Origin: Gnetum montanum
Lineage: Eukaryota; Streptophyta; Gnetopsida; Gnetales; Gnetaceae
Length of the DNA stretch: 64,000 nt
Direction: 5' to 3'
NCBI GenBank assembly: GCA_015680685.1
Contig: MNCI01026977.1
Location: forward strand, 415,018 to 479,017
The notes under the pieces are model-generated. The model did not search any database. It was not told the origin of the DNA and saw only the letters and a list, made by a program, of their open reading frames with translations. The number at the start of each line of letters is the position of its first letter. The stretch's first letter is position 1. Shown in pieces: positions 1-12,052 of this stretch. A program made the translations under genes and the position numbers.

Positions 1-604
1 TGTAATTTAACGATTTGCTTAATTGATCAAAATGAATTACTGTGCTAATAACAAAAATGTAAAGTGCATAAAATAAAATAAATGCGTAAGAAAACAAATC
101 TCAAGTGCTGCAAGGATGAATCAAAGAGCTCGTCTTTATTTCCGTACATAAGGTGTGCTCAGGTACACAATGCTTAAATAAAGATCAATCCACACTTCGA
201 CCTTTTGCTGTGGGCACTTGGAAAATACTCTAACTTTCAAACAAACTACAAGAGTTTCGCTATTTGATTGCTAAAAGAATTCTTCCCAATCATGCACCTG
301 GGCACTGTATTTATAGATTTGGGAGCAACTACTCTAATAATTAGAGTAATGGCTCTAATAATTAGAATAACTGCTAAAGTAATCGTTAGAGTAACCACTC
401 TAATAATTAGAATAACTACTAAAGTAACCGCTAGAGTAACCACTCTAATAATTAGAATAATTACTAAAGTAACTATTAGAGTAACCACTCAAGTAATTAG
501 AGTAACTGCTATAGTAATCGCTAGAGTAACTACTCTAATAATTAGAATAACTGCTAGAGTAATCGCTAGAGTAACTGCTCTCGCTAGAGTAACTGCTCTC
601 ATCA
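1..604 (-). repeat. A1 3' LTR (partial)
   Basis: Matches 9324-9908 in order, including the promoter box and the minisatellite. It ends in CTCATCA at 604, directly followed by the complement of a polypurine tract (taccccc). About 400 bases of the LTR lie left of the window. On the minus strand TATAAATA is at 315-308. Confidence 0.9.
316..600 (-). repeat. U3 minisatellite of A1 LTR
   Basis: Short tandem units built on tagagtaac and ctaataattagaataac repeat from just beyond the TATA box to the LTR edge. The sister array is at about 9660-9900 and has a different unit number. Ile/Val-rich open frames on both strands here are products of the repeat, not genes. Confidence 0.85.
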
Positions 605-2681
605 TACCCCCACAACTGAATGAAAACTCATCCTCGAGTTCTTTACAAAATATTGGGAAACTATGGGATTATTAACTAATTCACAACTGATGGTGGAATG
701 GGATGATAGACTCAATGTGTCTAGTGAAAGAATTAATAAGCATATCATGACCATTGTGGTGAACACTCGTACATAAATGACATCCAAGCCTTTATTTGGC
801 AGTTTGAAGAAAAAAAGAAAAAAAAGAGAAAGAAGATGGAGTGTGTTGTTGCCAATGCCGAGATTGTGCATTCCATTGTTTATCCATAGCCATGCCACCA
901 AACTTGCTCCTTTCGTAAATGCTCTAGTTCCAGTCCATCTTGAGTGCTTCCTCCAAGCCCAGTCCATTATTTTTATGATCACCATCTGCACACACAACAT
1001 AGTCACAAATGAGCAAGTATAGATAATCCACAATGCAGTTGATACCTTGCCTCGATATGAAGTGCATTGGTTGATTTGTGGTTATGGCAGAAACTAGTTT
1101 GGAGATTTATCATTGACAACTACCAAAGGTGTAGGGGCTAGGTAATTAGTAAAATGGAAAAAATTGAAAAATTTGTGCCAGGGCCCCCATGACTAAGAGT
1201 GAACCTCTGGTAGCTATAAGATGGAAAAACATGAGGAACAAGAAAGATGAAAAATATCAATGACAATGCTAATAAAATAGATGTCATGGATGGGGATTAA
1301 ACAAGAAATGATTAATTGCAGGAAATGTTTAAGGGAAAGAAGTTAACAATTGCATCAAAAAGAAATGCCAGTGGGTCCTTCCCAAAGTAGGCTCATGCCC
1401 TTTATGCCTTGACAAATCCACAAACCAGAGAGTCTGTAGGCTCTAGGAATGTCATTTGGAAGCAAGGGTTAAAAACTTACCCACAAGAATTCACTAATGA
1501 AAAATAATGCATCAACCTAGAAATGGACTAATGATAGAACCGGAAATGAGGTGGAAAAATGAGGAGAAAGATGGAGAGGAGAGAATGGAATGGAATCCCA
1601 AGAACAAGGTTGTGTAAAGTCCCTTGTGTATTTTATGGTTAATGTGACTAAGTAGAACTCATCCCAGATCTAGACTTAAACAAACCACATCCAATGACCT
1701 CGCATCAACACACTTGACCAATCCATCCACTTGAAGCAACAAGAATGCTTCCACAAAGAGTCACCACCATTCTGAGGAGAGCGAGATGGAGAACCAGGAA
1801 ACGAGAAAGGTCCTTAGTTAGAGGGAACCTTCAGGCATGGGTAACATGTCTTTCCAGTTCCATAACCAGTGCTTGTAACTCATATTGCTTTATTATGTCT
1901 AAAGGGTGTGCTTTGATTTCTCACACCTTTTTGTTTTTGTTTTTTTGTTTTTGCGTGAGAACCACACCATGCAAAGACTTATTTTTATTCACTCAGCTTC
2001 CCGATTTTTGAATAATGTCAAAATAGTGGAAAACCCAAGAAAAAGCATCCAAGTACCCAAGAGAATGGCTAGCAAAAATGCATTGAATCCCCTTGAAGTC
2101 ACACCCTTTTCATCCTTTGAGTCTTTCCTTGGTTTGAAAAGTACCTAGCCACCAATTCATTAAAAGTTTACTTAGAAAAAGAGGGACTGTACAATTCCAA
2201 GCCAAAGGAGACCATAGAGTTGTATGGATGAGTGGATGGCGTGGACTCATTGCCTATTTTACCAAAAGAACCATACCTTAATATCAGCATCATAATTCAA
2301 AGGTAAAAACCAAACATTAGTAATCAATATGATATAATTCAATCCACCATTATGAGCACGTATTGGATGATGAATAAAAGTAAATCAAGCAATTAAACAA
2401 ATAGTAAAAATATGAATGATGGTGTAAAACAAAAATAAGAAAAGTTAGAAAAATGTGCAAAACAAAAATGTGTGACACAAAAACGTGTAAAATAAAAATG
2501 TGTAAAACAAAAATTCAAAAGGAACTGAGGGCCTAAAATGGTTAGCATAGGTAGCCATCTCCCCCATGACTGAGTTGGAAGGAGGAGATCTAAAATAGTG
2601 AGCAAGTTTATCCACTAACAGAGGTAGCATGTGTACTAGCTATCCTAAGATTATGAAAAGGTTTGGTTTGTTGCACATTTA
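605..2681 (-). other. A1 noncoding tail between integrase and 3' LTR
   Basis: Begins with the polypurine-tract complement at 605-611. No recognisable protein. Landmarks at about 1371, 1835 and 2225 recur downstream of integrase in A2 (10909, 11355, 11740) and downstream of gag in B2 (about 49750, 50200, 50345) and B1 (about 55728, 56285, 56600). It is therefore a conserved noncoding module of the whole A/B group. Confidence 0.6.
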
Positions 2682-3912
2682 CTAGTAGTTTCTTGTTTGG
2701 GTCCTCAGGTATGTATATTGTCCTAAAGAAAAAGTTGTGTAAATAATATAAGGTCCTTTCCATAGTGTTTGAAAGTTAGTATGTTGTGGCACATGTGTGG
2801 GATTCCAGTAGAGAACCTTATCTCCTAGTTGATATTTAACTTTCCTAATCCTTAGGCCATGACATTGCTTATTGAATGCCCTGTGCAATTCATTAGATGA
2901 TAGGGTAGCTAGTCAGTTTTCATCTAGCAAGTTAAGAGTTACTAACCATTGTTTCTATGTTAGGTCAAGGTCAAGGTTGAGTTCACATGCCATGGATAGT
3001 GTATGGAGCTCAGTTTGAATGGGAAGTGTTGGTAATTTACTGTACACTAACTCATAGGGAGAGTAGCCTGTAGGGAGTTTCCATGTGAGCGGTATGCCCA
3101 AAGAGCATCATTCAGTTTAGTGCTCTAGTCTTGCTTAAACATGCTAATGGTTCTTGTCAATATCTTTGTAATCTCCCTACTAGTGACTTTTGCTTTACCG
3201 TTCGCTTGGGGGTGGCATGGTGTAGTCAATTTATGCTCAAACCCTAAGTGTTGCATTAATTTCTAAGAAGTTACACCTATGAAGTGTGTACCATTGTCTG
3301 AAATAAGTGCACGCAACATACCAAACCTATTTATGATTTGTTGTTGAACAAATCGTATAGTTGTAGATGATGTACACTCTTTAACAGCAACTGCTTCAAC
3401 CCATTTTGTTAGGTAATCAATAGCAACAATACTATAAGCTTTTCCATTGGACATTGGGGTAATTGGCCCCATAAAATCAATTCCCAAAATGTCGAAGGGT
3501 TCTAAAAATTGAATCCATTGTTGCAGACCCTCCATTCTAGTAGTCATTCCCCCATCACATTGATAGTGCTCATAGGATTGGCTGAAATGATGGGCATCTC
3601 GAAATAATGTAGGCCAATAATATCCTGCAAGCAGGATCTTGATGGTCATTTGTCTCCCAGCGTAATGACCCCCACAAGGACCCTCATGGGCATCTTGGAG
3701 AACTTGCAGTTGATCTATATCGGGAACACACCATTGAACTAAGCCATTGGAACACACTTTGTAAAGTTTCCCATTGATTTCCATAAAGTACTTGGCTCAG
3801 TGAAGAAACTATTGTTTCTTATTAAGGTTTAACTCTTGTGGTGTTTGTTGGGTGAGGAGATAGGTAAGAATGCTACTATACTAGTTTGTCTCCGTGGGTG
3901 ATTGATTATTCA
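2682..3912 (-). pseudogene. A1 integrase remnant
   Basis: Joins the cDNA copy to the genome. The best stretch is 3784-3263: an H-x-H pair (HEGPCGGH) of the zinc domain, then GIDFMGPI with the first catalytic Asp and ISDNGTHF with the second. The cysteine half of the zinc domain is eroded: His and Tyr residues stand where the two Cys are expected. The third catalytic region lies around 3200 in a shifted, stop-containing frame. 2888-2682 holds the C-terminal part with KGPYII, as in gypsy integrases. At least two frame changes make it non-functional. Confidence 0.85.
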
Positions 3913-6251
3913 CTATACTAGCAAAGAGGAATTTATCAGGGAAATGATCAGAAATTGGATACTCATCCTCTTTATTGTCCCATCGCAACCAAGATAAATG
4001 ATCAACAACTTGGTGCCCTTACGATTGATCATCGTTAAATCGAACTCTTGTAAGATTACAAGCCATCGTATGATACAAGGGCTTATCGTTGGCTTATTCA
4101 TGAGGAACCTAGTTGCACTATGATCTATATGTATATATACTTTATATCCCAATACATAGTGTCTAAGCTTTTCTAGTGCAAACACTAAAACCATTAATTC
4201 TTTCTCTGTGGTAGTGTAGTTAAGTTGTGCACCAACAATACTTCTACTTGCATAGTGGATGTAATAAGGATGCTTTTGGTCATCTAACTGTGTAAGTACA
4301 ACTCCTAAAGCATATTTGGACATGTGAATCATGATATGGAATGGTTTGGACCAGTTAGGAGCTTATAGAATGGGTGTTTCTACTAGCTTTTGTTTCAGAG
4401 TTTGGAAAGCTAATTCGCATTCCCTGGTCCACTCGAAAGGTATGTCCTTTTTCATTAATTTCAGCAATGGTTTGGCAACCTTTAAAAGGTTCTCAATAAA
4501 TCTCCTATAGTAGCCATTATGTCCAAGGAATGACCAAATATCTTTGACAGTTTCCAGTTGATGAGTAATTCCTTGGATAATTTTGATTTTCTCGAGGTCT
4601 ACCTCTATCCCTGTGTGTGAGATTTTGTGCCCTAGTACTACGCCTTCTTGGACCATCAAATGGCTTTTTTGAAAGTTGAGCCTCAAATTGGTTTCTACAC
4701 ATATTTTTAACACTTGCTCCAATCGGTCCAAGGATTGAGCAAAGTTTGCTCCATAAGTGGAGAAGTCATCCATAAAGACCTCCATGCCATTCCCTATTTG
4801 CTATTGGAATATGCTTAGAACTAGTCATTGAAATGTTTCAGGTGCATCGCACAAGCCAAACAACATCTATTTGTATGTGAACGTTCCCCAAGAATTGGTG
4901 AATGTAGTCTTGGCTTGGTCTTCTGGGGCTATTTGTATTTCGTTATATCCGCTATATCCATCCAGAAAAATGTAATAGCGATGCCTTACGATGGTGTCTA
5001 AGACATGGTTGACAAATGGCAATGAAAAGTGATCTTTGAATGTTTCCATATTTAGTAGCCTAAAATCTATGCACACCCTCCATTTGGCTCCCTTTTTAGG
5101 AATAATAACTAAGGGGCTAACCCATTGACTATCAACAATGGGGTATATGAACCCAGCCTTGAGAAGCTGTTTGATTTCTTCCTTAACTACTTGCTTTAAC
5201 TTAGGGTTCAATCACCTTTGCGATTGTCTTCGAGGCTTCATGGAGGGATCAGTGTAAATTCTATGTTGGCATATACTAGGATCTATTCTAGTTAATTCAG
5301 GATATGACCAGGTGAAGGCTTCCAACCATTTATTTATTACCTTTAGTAGTTCTTCTTTCTGTTGAGGAGCAAGCTTAGCGTTGATAATTACTGATTTTCC
5401 ATTTTTAAGGAACATGTATTCCATACCAGTGGGTAATCGTTTCAGCTCGAGGGGCTCCTGCTTAAATTTCTTAGGGATTTCCAACTTCTCCTAGTTGATA
5501 TTTTCAAGGTTAAGACTTCGAAGTTAGTGGTGGACTTTCTCTAATGTGTCTATGCTATTGATGTAAGCATATGTTAAACCCTTAGTTGGTTCCATGCATA
5601 TGAGTGAATTGATTTCTTGATCAACTATCAGCCACTGGGTGTCTTCTTGTCATGTGGTTACTGCATACTAACATCTTTGTATGTTAATCACTTGTGCACA
5701 CTGATTGCATGTAGCTAATGCTAAACTTTGCACAAACCATGACCTCTGCACATAATTACACCCTATGTCATTGTATGTGATGCATAAAAATTTCTTCTTT
5801 TTGATCTTTTTGAATGTATTTTTCTTTGATATTTCTAGGGAAAGATTGCGGATTCCTAAGCATGCATCAATGGTGCTTAGCCATGCTCTTCCCATTATTA
5901 TTGGGAAGTTCCCCTTACTGTTGTTTACCTGAATCACTAGGAATTTAGCTGGGTATGATCACCCACAAATAGTAATAACAATGTCTTCCACCAATCCCAA
6001 TGGGACAGTGATGGACTGGTCAGCCAACTCTAGATGGACATTGCTCTTTTTCAATGGAGGTAGGTTTTAGGCGTTGTAATTTCTTGAGAAATCAAGTTGA
6101 TACTAGAACCTGAATCCAAAAGAGCCTTGCACAGTGCATTTCTAGTGATTTGTAAGTATATTAGAGGACTCCCAGGATCAGAGAATTTCTTGGTAAGGTG
6201 TCCAGCTTTGATCCAATCAGTGACAACATGTGTTAGCATGACCGTATGCAT
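3913..6251 (-). pseudogene. A1 protease, reverse transcriptase and RNase H remnant
   Basis: Protease, reverse transcriptase and RNase H part of pol. The aspartic protease motif LLDSGSSINL is at about 6130-6100, in one frame. The downstream flap-like MGRAWLS at about 5890 starts a second frame that stays in register to 3913, broken only by stops. RT has FLDGYSGY (about 4960) and FMDDFSTYG (about 4770), so the catalytic aspartates survive. RNase H follows at about 4450-3950. A stop at 5212 falls where related proteins have Trp. There is one RNase H domain, unlike the Tat element at 16798. Confidence 0.9.
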
Positions 6252-8770
6252 TGAGTGCGGTGATTAGGTTGAAGGAGGCTTTGAAGTTTTGATTGATACT
6301 AAGGCATCTAAGGAATCGATCACCTATGATTTCAAGGGCTTGGTTGGACTGTTGGTTCTAAAGAAAGGTCTTTTCTTCATGTGGTTGTTGGAACCAACAG
6401 TAGGTTGAGAGTTAACAACCCTCGTGGTGTTACGTTGCTGCGACTGGGTAGGGATTTCACCTTGCATTGTGGGAGCAGGTGGTAGTGGAGCTATTGGTGG
6501 AAGAGATGTGGTCGTATGAGAAGGATGATATGCTTACAGAATATCACCTTTAAAAGAGGGAGTCCCATAGTACTTGCGGGCTTAGTAGTGAGGTTGAGGA
6601 GTGACATGACTAGTATAGTCACATGGGGAGATTGGTTGCTACACGTAATATCCATACTGGTTAGGTTACCAGTAAGGATACTATTGCCTTGGTGGTGGCA
6701 TTCTCCATGATTGTGGGTGTTGCCACTATTGATATTGCTTAATCGGTTGTGGTGGAGTTCTACTAGGATAATATGTTAAGGGTTGGTGGAACTGCCTTGG
6801 GTTACCTTGAGGATAAGGTAACCTTTGGGGTGTTTGCCTTTTGTTTAATTGTGGGTTGACTACATACACCCCAAACTCCTACAAATGTGAGATTATAGGG
6901 CAACATCCCTTACGATGGTCATATTGACATATCTCACATCCACTATCATTGTTTGTTTCTGAATCCACAACCTCTTCAATGATAGAAACTTTGCCCTTAC
7001 CCTTGCTATGTGCATGTTCAGCCTCTTTCTTTTTCTTTTGTCACTACCTTGCTCTCTAGACTCCTCTACTATTTTAAGAACAATATGAAATCTATTGTCT
7101 AAGGAATCCCACATTTGGTCTACTTTTGCCAAAACTTTTGATGTCATCTTTTTAATAGGAAAATTTTTCCTATTCACCATCTCTTCGAGTGGTGACTCTT
7201 CTTCATCCTCACAAAATCTTAGTCCCCTCTTCCGAAGGGAAGGATCTTGGTTATACTCTTCTGCACTTTCTCTCTTTTGTAGCTCACCTTCTTCCTTAGC
7301 AACTTGCTCCAATAGTCTTTGAATTTGATGGGACCTAAGCTCGGATAGTCTTCCTTGGGCATAAGTCCCAAGGGTTCTTCTCATTTCATGCTTAAGCCCA
7401 TCCATGAGATGGCACAGTTGATCCCTTTATGAATAACCATGGCTAGGATAATGATGTAATAGTGCACAGTATCGGCCCATTGCAGCATCCAAGGGTTCAT
7501 GTCCTCCTTGTTTCTAGCCTTGGATTTGCTTTCGCAAGTTAGACACGAAGGAGTACATTTGGTACTTGTCATTAAATAGTTCTAACATAGTACTCCACCT
7601 ATGAATGGATTCCAATTCTAAAGACAAATACCAACTTTTCACTTCTTTAACTAATGTCCATGGGAACAGCTTAAGTTTTTTCCATTCATTCTCTATGTTC
7701 TATAAGGCACACACATCATGGAATGCTTGTAAATGATTCTAAGGATTAGCATTGTATCCTCATTAAAATCGTGGGATGTTGTTCATATCTAATCTCTTGA
7801 TCCTACTATCTTTCTAATGCCTTGTTGGAATTCTAATAGCCTAAGTTATGTTCAACATACTTTAAGTAGTGAGGAGGGGTTCATTGTGATCATCTCATCC
7901 ATGGCATCTATGATGCCTATGTTGTTCCCTACTCTCCATTCTTCTATGTCGTGACTCTCTATAGTGGCCTCATCCCCTTTCGTAGCTATTTTGTCTATGA
8001 ATTCCACTTTGCCTACATTTATCCCCGTGGTATTTTTATTTATGACCACATCCAGATATTGAAGGAGAGGATGAAGGAGATGATGAAGGTGAAGAAGAAG
8101 ATGAACTATCATCATGATGGTGTATACTACCTTTTCTTCTACGATCTTAACCTTGATCACAATTGCAATCAGAATGTCCATCTTTATCATGAGTTTGTGT
8201 TCCTTTTTTGGATCCTTTATGTTTGTGGGTATCAGAACCTAGGTTATGAATAGTGGAATGAAGGTTCTGATACACAACCCCTTGGCCAAAGTCAAGGGGA
8301 GGAACATCATTGTGTGGGAGACTACCTGAGGTAGGTTCACCACCCTCATTTTCACTTAAGACATGTGGGGAATCCTAGGGCCACTTACCCTTCAAAGACT
8401 TATGATGTCTCTCCTGTTGCAAGTCCCTTTGACGTTGTGCCTCTATGGGATGGTATTCTCTCAAGTCATGGTTTTGCACAATGTATTCTGCATGTAAGTG
8501 TGGCATGCCAATTTGTGTGAGAACACAAAGAAGCATGCTCAAGACTAAATGATCGAGATGTAACACTATGTTACCTTCTAAGTCTCTCCAACACAGTTGT
8601 TCATCTTGCTTGAGGATAAAGGTGAAGTCTAGTATATACTCATCAGGATGAATATATACCACTCAAACTTGTTGAGGGACTAGTGAATCAATGTCATGTG
8701 TATTACACTACTGACTATTATCTATTTCAAACCTAAGCAGTGAGGTGCTTTTGTACGAAGAAGGAGACAT
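6252..8770 (-). pseudogene. A1 gag remnant
   Basis: Capsid/nucleocapsid polyprotein. I place the start at the ATG at 8770, 135 bases from the LTR, because the frame from there runs through two stops into the readable stretch 8662-8375. Other parts are a Ser-rich stretch (about 8090-8040), the capsid-like GLKHEMRRTLGTYA segment (7405-6893) shared with the B elements, and a zinc knuckle of form CX2CX3HX4C near 6930-6890. A low-complexity region rich in Gly/Tyr/Pro codons lies between knuckle and protease. Several frameshifts. Confidence 0.8.
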
Positions 8771-8886
8771 ACTTGTCTGTTCAGTGTGTAATGTATTCTT
8801 GTTATTATTTTCTCAAACAACCCTAAGGGTTCATTCCAATGATGTGAATGATTTCCTATGTTGTAGTTAGCATAGAAATAACTAGG

Positions 8887-8904
8887 TCCCCAACAACAGT
8901 GCCA
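8887..8904 (-). other. A1 primer binding site
   Basis: The minus strand reads TGGCACTGTTGTTGGGGA one base after the LTR end. It starts with the TGG that pairs with the tRNA CCA tail. It resembles the tRNA-Asp primer site of Athila elements (TGGCGCCGTTGCCGGGGA) with transition-type changes. Confidence 0.75.
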
Positions 8905-8905
8905 A

Positions 8906-9908
8906 TGCTGAGTGGTGAGGTACCCCTATGCTCAACCATACTAATATGAGCATTTCATGCATGATTCGATCGAATTGCAAGGACTAAGTGGTTATGCGCC
9001 CTTATGGAACAAGGATAGGTTGGTTGATTATTATCTTCTCAAGCTTACCTGTATGTCATGATTGTATGGTTAAGTAAGTTTAAGGCATATGATTTTTATA
9101 GCTTTTATATCTTTATGTCTTGTGCTAGTAGGGAAGTAGAGAGGTAACTAAGTGACTAATTTCACTTAACTACTCATTAACTAACCTCTAACTAATCCTA
9201 ACACCAGCATCCATTCCCACTTGTCGTACACATCCTGAACTATTGCAACACTACTGGGATTACCAAATGCTAATCGTTACTAGGTTACCAAGCACTACAC
9301 ACATGCTCGAAGTGGTTGTGCTTGTGTAATTTAATAATTTTCTTAATTGATCAAAATGAATTGTTGTGCTAATAATAGAAATGTAAAGTACATAAAATAA
9401 AATAAAATAAAAGAAATGCGTAAGAAAGAAAATCTCAAGTGCTGCAAGGATGAATCAAAGCGCTCATCTTTATTGCCATACACAAGATGTGCTTAGGTAC
9501 ACAATGCTCGAATAAAGACTCGTCCACACTTTGACCTCTTGCTGTGGGCACTTAAAAAATACTCTAACTTTCAAACAGACTACAAGAGTTTTGCTACTTG
9601 AATGCTAATAGACTTCTTCCCAATTATGCGCCTGGGCACTGTATTTATAGGCTTGGGAGCAGCTACTCTAATAATTTGAGTAAACATTGTAATAATTAGA
9701 ATAATTGCTAAAGTAACCACTAGAGTAACCACTCTAATAATTAGAATAACCGCTAGAGTAACCGCTAGAGTAACCACTCTAATAATTAGAATAACTGCTA
9801 AAGTAACCGCTACAGTAACCACTCAAGTAATTAGAGTAACCACTAGAGTAACTACTCTAAAAATTATAATACTTGCTAGAGTAACCACTAGAGTAACTGC
9901 TCTCATCA
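8906..9908 (-). repeat. A1 5' LTR
   Basis: Starts TGCTGAG (a one-base change from the group's TGATGAG) and ends CTCATCA, giving near-perfect 7-bp terminal inverted repeats. About 1 kb. It contains the TATAAATA box (minus, 9649-9642) followed outward by the U3 minisatellite at 9660-9900. Confidence 0.9.
9642..9649 (-). promoter_or_regulatory. TATA box of A1 LTR
   Basis: TATAAATA on the minus strand, at the boundary between the U3 minisatellite (upstream) and the presumed R-U5 part. The same box sits at 315-308 in the other LTR. Confidence 0.6.
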
Positions 9909-10433
9909 GTTATCAAAATTTTCCTAATCAAACTATGAAACAACACCTTTGGATGATGTCAAACATGAATTGAGAGTTCAAGGTTGTTGAAATAGTCGCA
10001 TGAATAAATAATAGGTATAAGAAGTTATTTGCTCTCTCAAACTCTTGGTAACACATGTAGGTAAACATGACACAATGAGAATGTGAAAATATTTGAGGAC
10101 TTTACATGTAATTTGGAACTTGAGGAGGAGTTCTTGATAGCTACTAAGACCACTACTATTTATGTTGCTGAATCCAACATGCATTAATCTAATAGAAATT
10201 GGAAAAAAATAGGTCATGGTAGGTTCTCTCAACAAGAGCCTCGACCAAAGAAGGCTAAGAAGGATAAAAGAAGGAGAGGAAAAAGCAAAGGCAAGAAAGA
10301 CAAGTCTAAGATGACTTGTTATAATTATTGCAAGCAAGGACACTTTGCTTGTGAGTGCACTAAGCCTAAGAAGGTATGTCCTAATTCTATTTTTCTCAAT
10401 GATTCCTTTGTATCATCTAATGTTCTTGTTGAT
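9909..10433 (+). pseudogene. Ty1/copia gag remnant (first half of a split copia element)
   Basis: The frame ending at 10433 carries the C-terminal part of a TNT1-type copia gag: a Glu-rich helix (NLELEEEFL), a long Lys/Arg-rich linker, and a zinc-knuckle-like CYNYCKQGHFACEC at about 10315-10356. The knuckle spacing is CX3CX3HX4C, so it is degenerate or shifted. Stops are frequent in the first 200 bases. The frame reads V-L-V-D into the A2 insertion at 10434 and resumes in frame at 36809. The 5' part of the copia element was displaced by A1. Confidence 0.8.
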
Positions 10434-10905
10434 TGATGAGAATGAGGTACCCATATGCCCAACCATACAAATCATAAGCGTTCATGCATGATCTAGTCGA
10501 ATTCCATAGATGGGACTAGTTGCAGCATCTAGATTATTATTCTTTGATCGCAGTTTGCTATCTTCCCACTTGGACTAGTGTTAGCTTTGTCACATATGGT
10601 TTAGTCCAAAGTGAGGCATATGATGTTGTCTAATCCTATGTTGCTACTAATGATGATAAAGAGATGAATTAATTAAGCTATTGAACATTGGAAAGTAAAA
10701 TCTAACTAGCCTACGTGTGATGGGTATCTGCTCTTAATCGTCCATACACACCTTGGACTTTGTGAGACTACTTCTAGGATTGCCAAGTATATGTCACTAG
10801 GTTTGCCAAATGATACACTATTGGACTACTAAGTACTTACACTTAAATGCTCGTGATTAAGGCATACACATTCTACTTAATGATAGGAATAGTAATTAGC
10901 AATAA
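10434..10905 (-). repeat. A2 left LTR, truncated and B-like
   Basis: Starts TGATGAG. Its body (gactagttgcag, gactagtgttagctttgtcac, ggtttagtcca) matches the B-family LTRs at 45740, 52698 and 59288 far better than A2's own right LTR. At about 10905 it passes straight into the group's internal tail segment without U3, TATA box or polypurine tract, so half the LTR is deleted. Confidence 0.75.
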
Positions 10906-12052
10906 ATGGAAGTGGGTTCTTCCCATATTAGGCTCATGCCCTTTTTTTCCTTGCATATCATGGAGTCTGTTGGCCTTGCAATTGATTAATGGTTATGGAA
11001 AATATACCTAAGAATTTTGACATATCAAATGAAGACATTGAACAAAACATAGAAAACTAGTGGTGAGGTAAATGATGGAAAACATTGGTGGATGAGAGAG
11101 AGAGAGAGAGGAATGGATTTCCAAATTATGGTCACATGAAGTTCCTTGTTGATTTTGTGGTTAAATGACCTGATAAAGTCCATCCTCAATCTAGATCAAA
11201 ACCAACCACTTCTAGTGACTTCACATTAATATTTTAAGAAAAGTCCACCTCCTCGAGACATAAGAATTCTCCCATAGATAAATCACCATTTATTATTGAA
11301 AAGAAAAGAGAAGTAGGAAGTAAGATATGGCCTTAGTTAGAAGGGCCTTTTAGGCATGAGCAACATGTCTTTCTAGTCCCATAACCAGTGCTTGTAGCTT
11401 GTTATTTTTATCTGAGGGGTGTGCTTTGAATTTCCATCATGTTTTTTTTTTGAATTTTATGTCTTTATGGATTTTTGGATGGGAACCACACCATGCGAAG
11501 AATTAACTTCCTATTATTGATCGACAACGGAATAGTAAGAAATCCATGAAAACACTCATGCACTCAAAAGAGTAGGCAGGTACAAGGAGCATCGAATCCC
11601 CTTGAAGTCACACCCTTGTCAAGCCATTTAATTATTCATAAGTTTAGAAACTACCAAGGTGAAAAGTTCATTAAAGTTCTTATTAAAAAAGGGACCTCAT
11701 ATTTCCATAACAAGGAACACCATAGAATTTTGTGGATGGGTGGATGATATGGACTCACTGCCTATTTCATGAAAAAGAAACCATGCCTTAGTTATCAATA
11801 CCAAAATTCAAAGATAGAATCTAGAGGTGATCACTCAAAAGCATTAAGTACAAATCACCATCAATAGTAGCTACAAAAACACTATCCTATTGGCAATAAA
11901 AGAAAAGAAAACAAACATAAGAAAACCAAAGAAAAATAAAGTGAAATATTCAAGAAAGTTAGAACATACTAATGATGGTGTCAAACAAAAAATGTGAAAA
12001 ACAAGAAAAGTGTAAAAAAAAATGTATAAAAATTGAGGAGCCACTTGTATGA
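10906..12052 (-). other. A2 noncoding tail
   Basis: Aligns with A1 positions about 1371-2640. No protein recognised. Contains a short GA microsatellite near 11097-11110. Confidence 0.55.

Larger units (their letters stand above)
1..9908 (-). mobile_element. Athila-like Ty3/gypsy LTR retrotransposon A1, decayed
   Basis: Reading on the minus strand the order is 5' LTR (9908-8906), primer binding site, gag, protease, reverse transcriptase, RNase H, integrase, noncoding tail and 3' LTR (604-1, cut by the window edge). Protease before RT and integrase last is Ty3/gypsy order. The FMDD reverse-transcriptase motif and the tRNA-Asp-type primer site are typical of the Athila branch. All coding parts carry stops and frameshifts. 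The sequence just right of the 5' LTR is copia gag, so A1 is inserted in a copia element. The left target duplication lies outside the window; the right flank is gttat. Confidence 0.9.

Noticed and set aside
246-675. Ile/Val/Thr-rich open frames on both strands
   Set aside because: They are produced by the A1 U3 minisatellite (unit length divisible by three) and occur again at 9580-9822. No start context, domain or conservation beyond the repeat.
8105-8230. Asp/His/Ser-rich open frames suggesting a novel small protein
   Set aside because: This is the Ser-rich low-complexity part of A1 gag read in other frames; equivalents exist in A2 and B1.
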